Positions 5,113 through 5,496 of a stretch of 5,496 bases of DNA are shown here, one piece after another. Numbering within the stretch: position 1 is the first letter of the stretch; the number at the start of each line of letters is the position of its first letter. The stretch is from Hylemonella sp. UBA6679 (GTDB lineage: Bacteria > Pseudomonadota > Gammaproteobacteria > Burkholderiales > Burkholderiaceae_C). A program made the position numbers and the translations under genes. The stretch covers positions 1 through 5,496 of the forward strand of contig DKJZ01000025.1 of NCBI GenBank assembly GCA_002454975.1. Direction: 5' to 3'. The notes beneath the pieces were generated by a model. That model searched no databases. It worked only from the letters and a program-made list of their open reading frames with translations, and had not been told where the DNA came from.

Positions 5113-5496
5113 AGCTTTCGGCACGCGCCAGCGGCCACAGGTGTTGGTAGACAAAGGGCAGCGCACTCAGGTCGGGTTTGAGCAAGTCGCCGGTGTGCAG
5201 CCGCAGCCGCATGAGTTGCGCCATGGTGGCCACGCGGTCGTCGTCGCTGCGGCGCATGATGTGGTGCGGCGTGATCTCGCCCGGGTGCTCCAGGCCGGCA
5301 GCCTGCACCAGCTCTTTGAGCGCCTTGAGCGTCATCTGGTGAAAGTTAAACACGCGCTCGGCTTTGTCAGGCACCACCAGGGCACGTTGGCGCACCGGGT
5401 CTTGGGTGGTCACGCCGGTGGGGCAGTGGCCGGTGTGGCAGTGCTGCGCCTGGATGCAGCCCAGCGCAAACATGAACCCTGATGGCCACCCAAATT
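5096..5496 (-). CDS. FMN-binding glutamate synthase-family protein, C-terminal part, cut at the window edge
   Basis: The minus-strand frame encodes the C-terminal end of a protein related to the FMN/Fe-S domain of the glutamate synthase large subunit (GltS central-domain family, PF01645 type). Numbering from the Met at 5473, three cysteines lie at residues 6, 12 and 17 in CIQAQHCHTGHC, with the C-x5-C-x4-C spacing of the 3Fe-4S ligands of glutamate synthase. PTGVTTQDPVRQRALVVPDKA follows, then a tail typical of stand-alone FMN-binding glutamate synthase-family proteins (ALKELVQAAGL, HPGEITPHHIMRR). The gene ends SFTLPK with TGA at 5098-5096. Upstream of FMFALGC the family normally has a (C)NSARG-like motif; here the frame reads FGWPSG, so true gene sequence may end at about 5479 and a foreign repeat begin at 5480. 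The substrate of these stand-alone proteins is not established, so no symbol is given. Confidence 0.85.
   Translation of the reverse strand, partial: FGWPSGFMFALGCIQAQHCHTGHCPTGVTTQDPVRQRALVVPDKAERVFNFHQMTLKALKELVQAAGLEHPGEITPHHIMRRSDDDRVATMAQLMRLRLHTGDLLKPDLSALPFVYQHLWPLARAESFTLPK
5480..5496. mobile_element. Possible insertion-sequence end at the right border
   Basis: TGATGGCCACCCAAATT occupies the last 17 bases and replaces the sequence expected to encode the glutamate synthase-family NSARG motif. It starts with TG, as many IS21-family ends do, and GGCCACCCAAA-type repeats with CCCC blocks resemble the multiple terminal repeats of some IS21 elements, from memory only. The inverted copy at 2-12 supports a repeat shared by both borders. 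Only 17 bases are visible, so this is tentative; an assembly junction would look the same. Confidence 0.3.

Noticed and set aside
5072..5482. Plus-strand open frame opposite the glutamate synthase-like gene
   Set aside because: The minus-strand frame shows the conserved 3Fe-4S cysteine pattern; the plus frame is His/Val/Gln-rich antisense.

Overview
The window reads as a piece of a betaproteobacterial chromosome, most likely Burkholderiales and probably Comamonadaceae. This rests on GC-rich genes, the gene order lptA-lptB-rpoN, and protein sequences that resemble that family from memory; no search was run. It also looks like an assembled fragment bounded by repeats. The motif TTTGGGTGGCC at positions 2-12 recurs in inverted orientation as GGCCACCCAAA at 5484-5494, and the right-hand gene loses family resemblance at that point.

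Layout. Positions 1-375 hold no convincing gene. They carry a small hairpin (59-79), a perfect 7-bp dyad (284-302) and a plausible sigma-70-type promoter with a TACAAT box (340-345). From 376 to 4640 four plus-strand genes are packed with almost no spacing: lptA (periplasmic LPS bridge protein), lptB (ATPase of the LPS transporter), rpoN (sigma-54) and a THUMP-domain RNA guanine methyltransferase of the RlmL type. Their junctions are TGATG, a 7-nt gap and GTGA, so they look like one translationally coupled operon. The usual partner lptC is not seen upstream.

Between the methyltransferase and the next gene lies a roughly 107-bp repeat element (4592-4698). It consists of two palindromes around GGGGTCNGACCCC in inverted orientation with near-identical outer arms, a REPIN- or MITE-like structure. 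It supplies the last 15 residues and the stop codon of the methyltransferase. Its right edge reaches the ATG of the downstream PIN-domain protein gene (4696-5112). The PIN gene has no visible ribosome binding site and no antitoxin partner. Its 3' end overlaps, tail to tail, a minus-strand gene for an FMN-binding glutamate synthase-family protein that is cut by the right boundary.

Functionally, the four-gene block joins outer-membrane biogenesis (LptA, LptB), transcription of nitrogen and other regulons (sigma-54) and rRNA modification. The most notable features are the repeat element that rewrites two gene ends and the possible insertion-sequence ends at both window borders. No new multi-gene system was found; the core genes are ordinary housekeeping genes.
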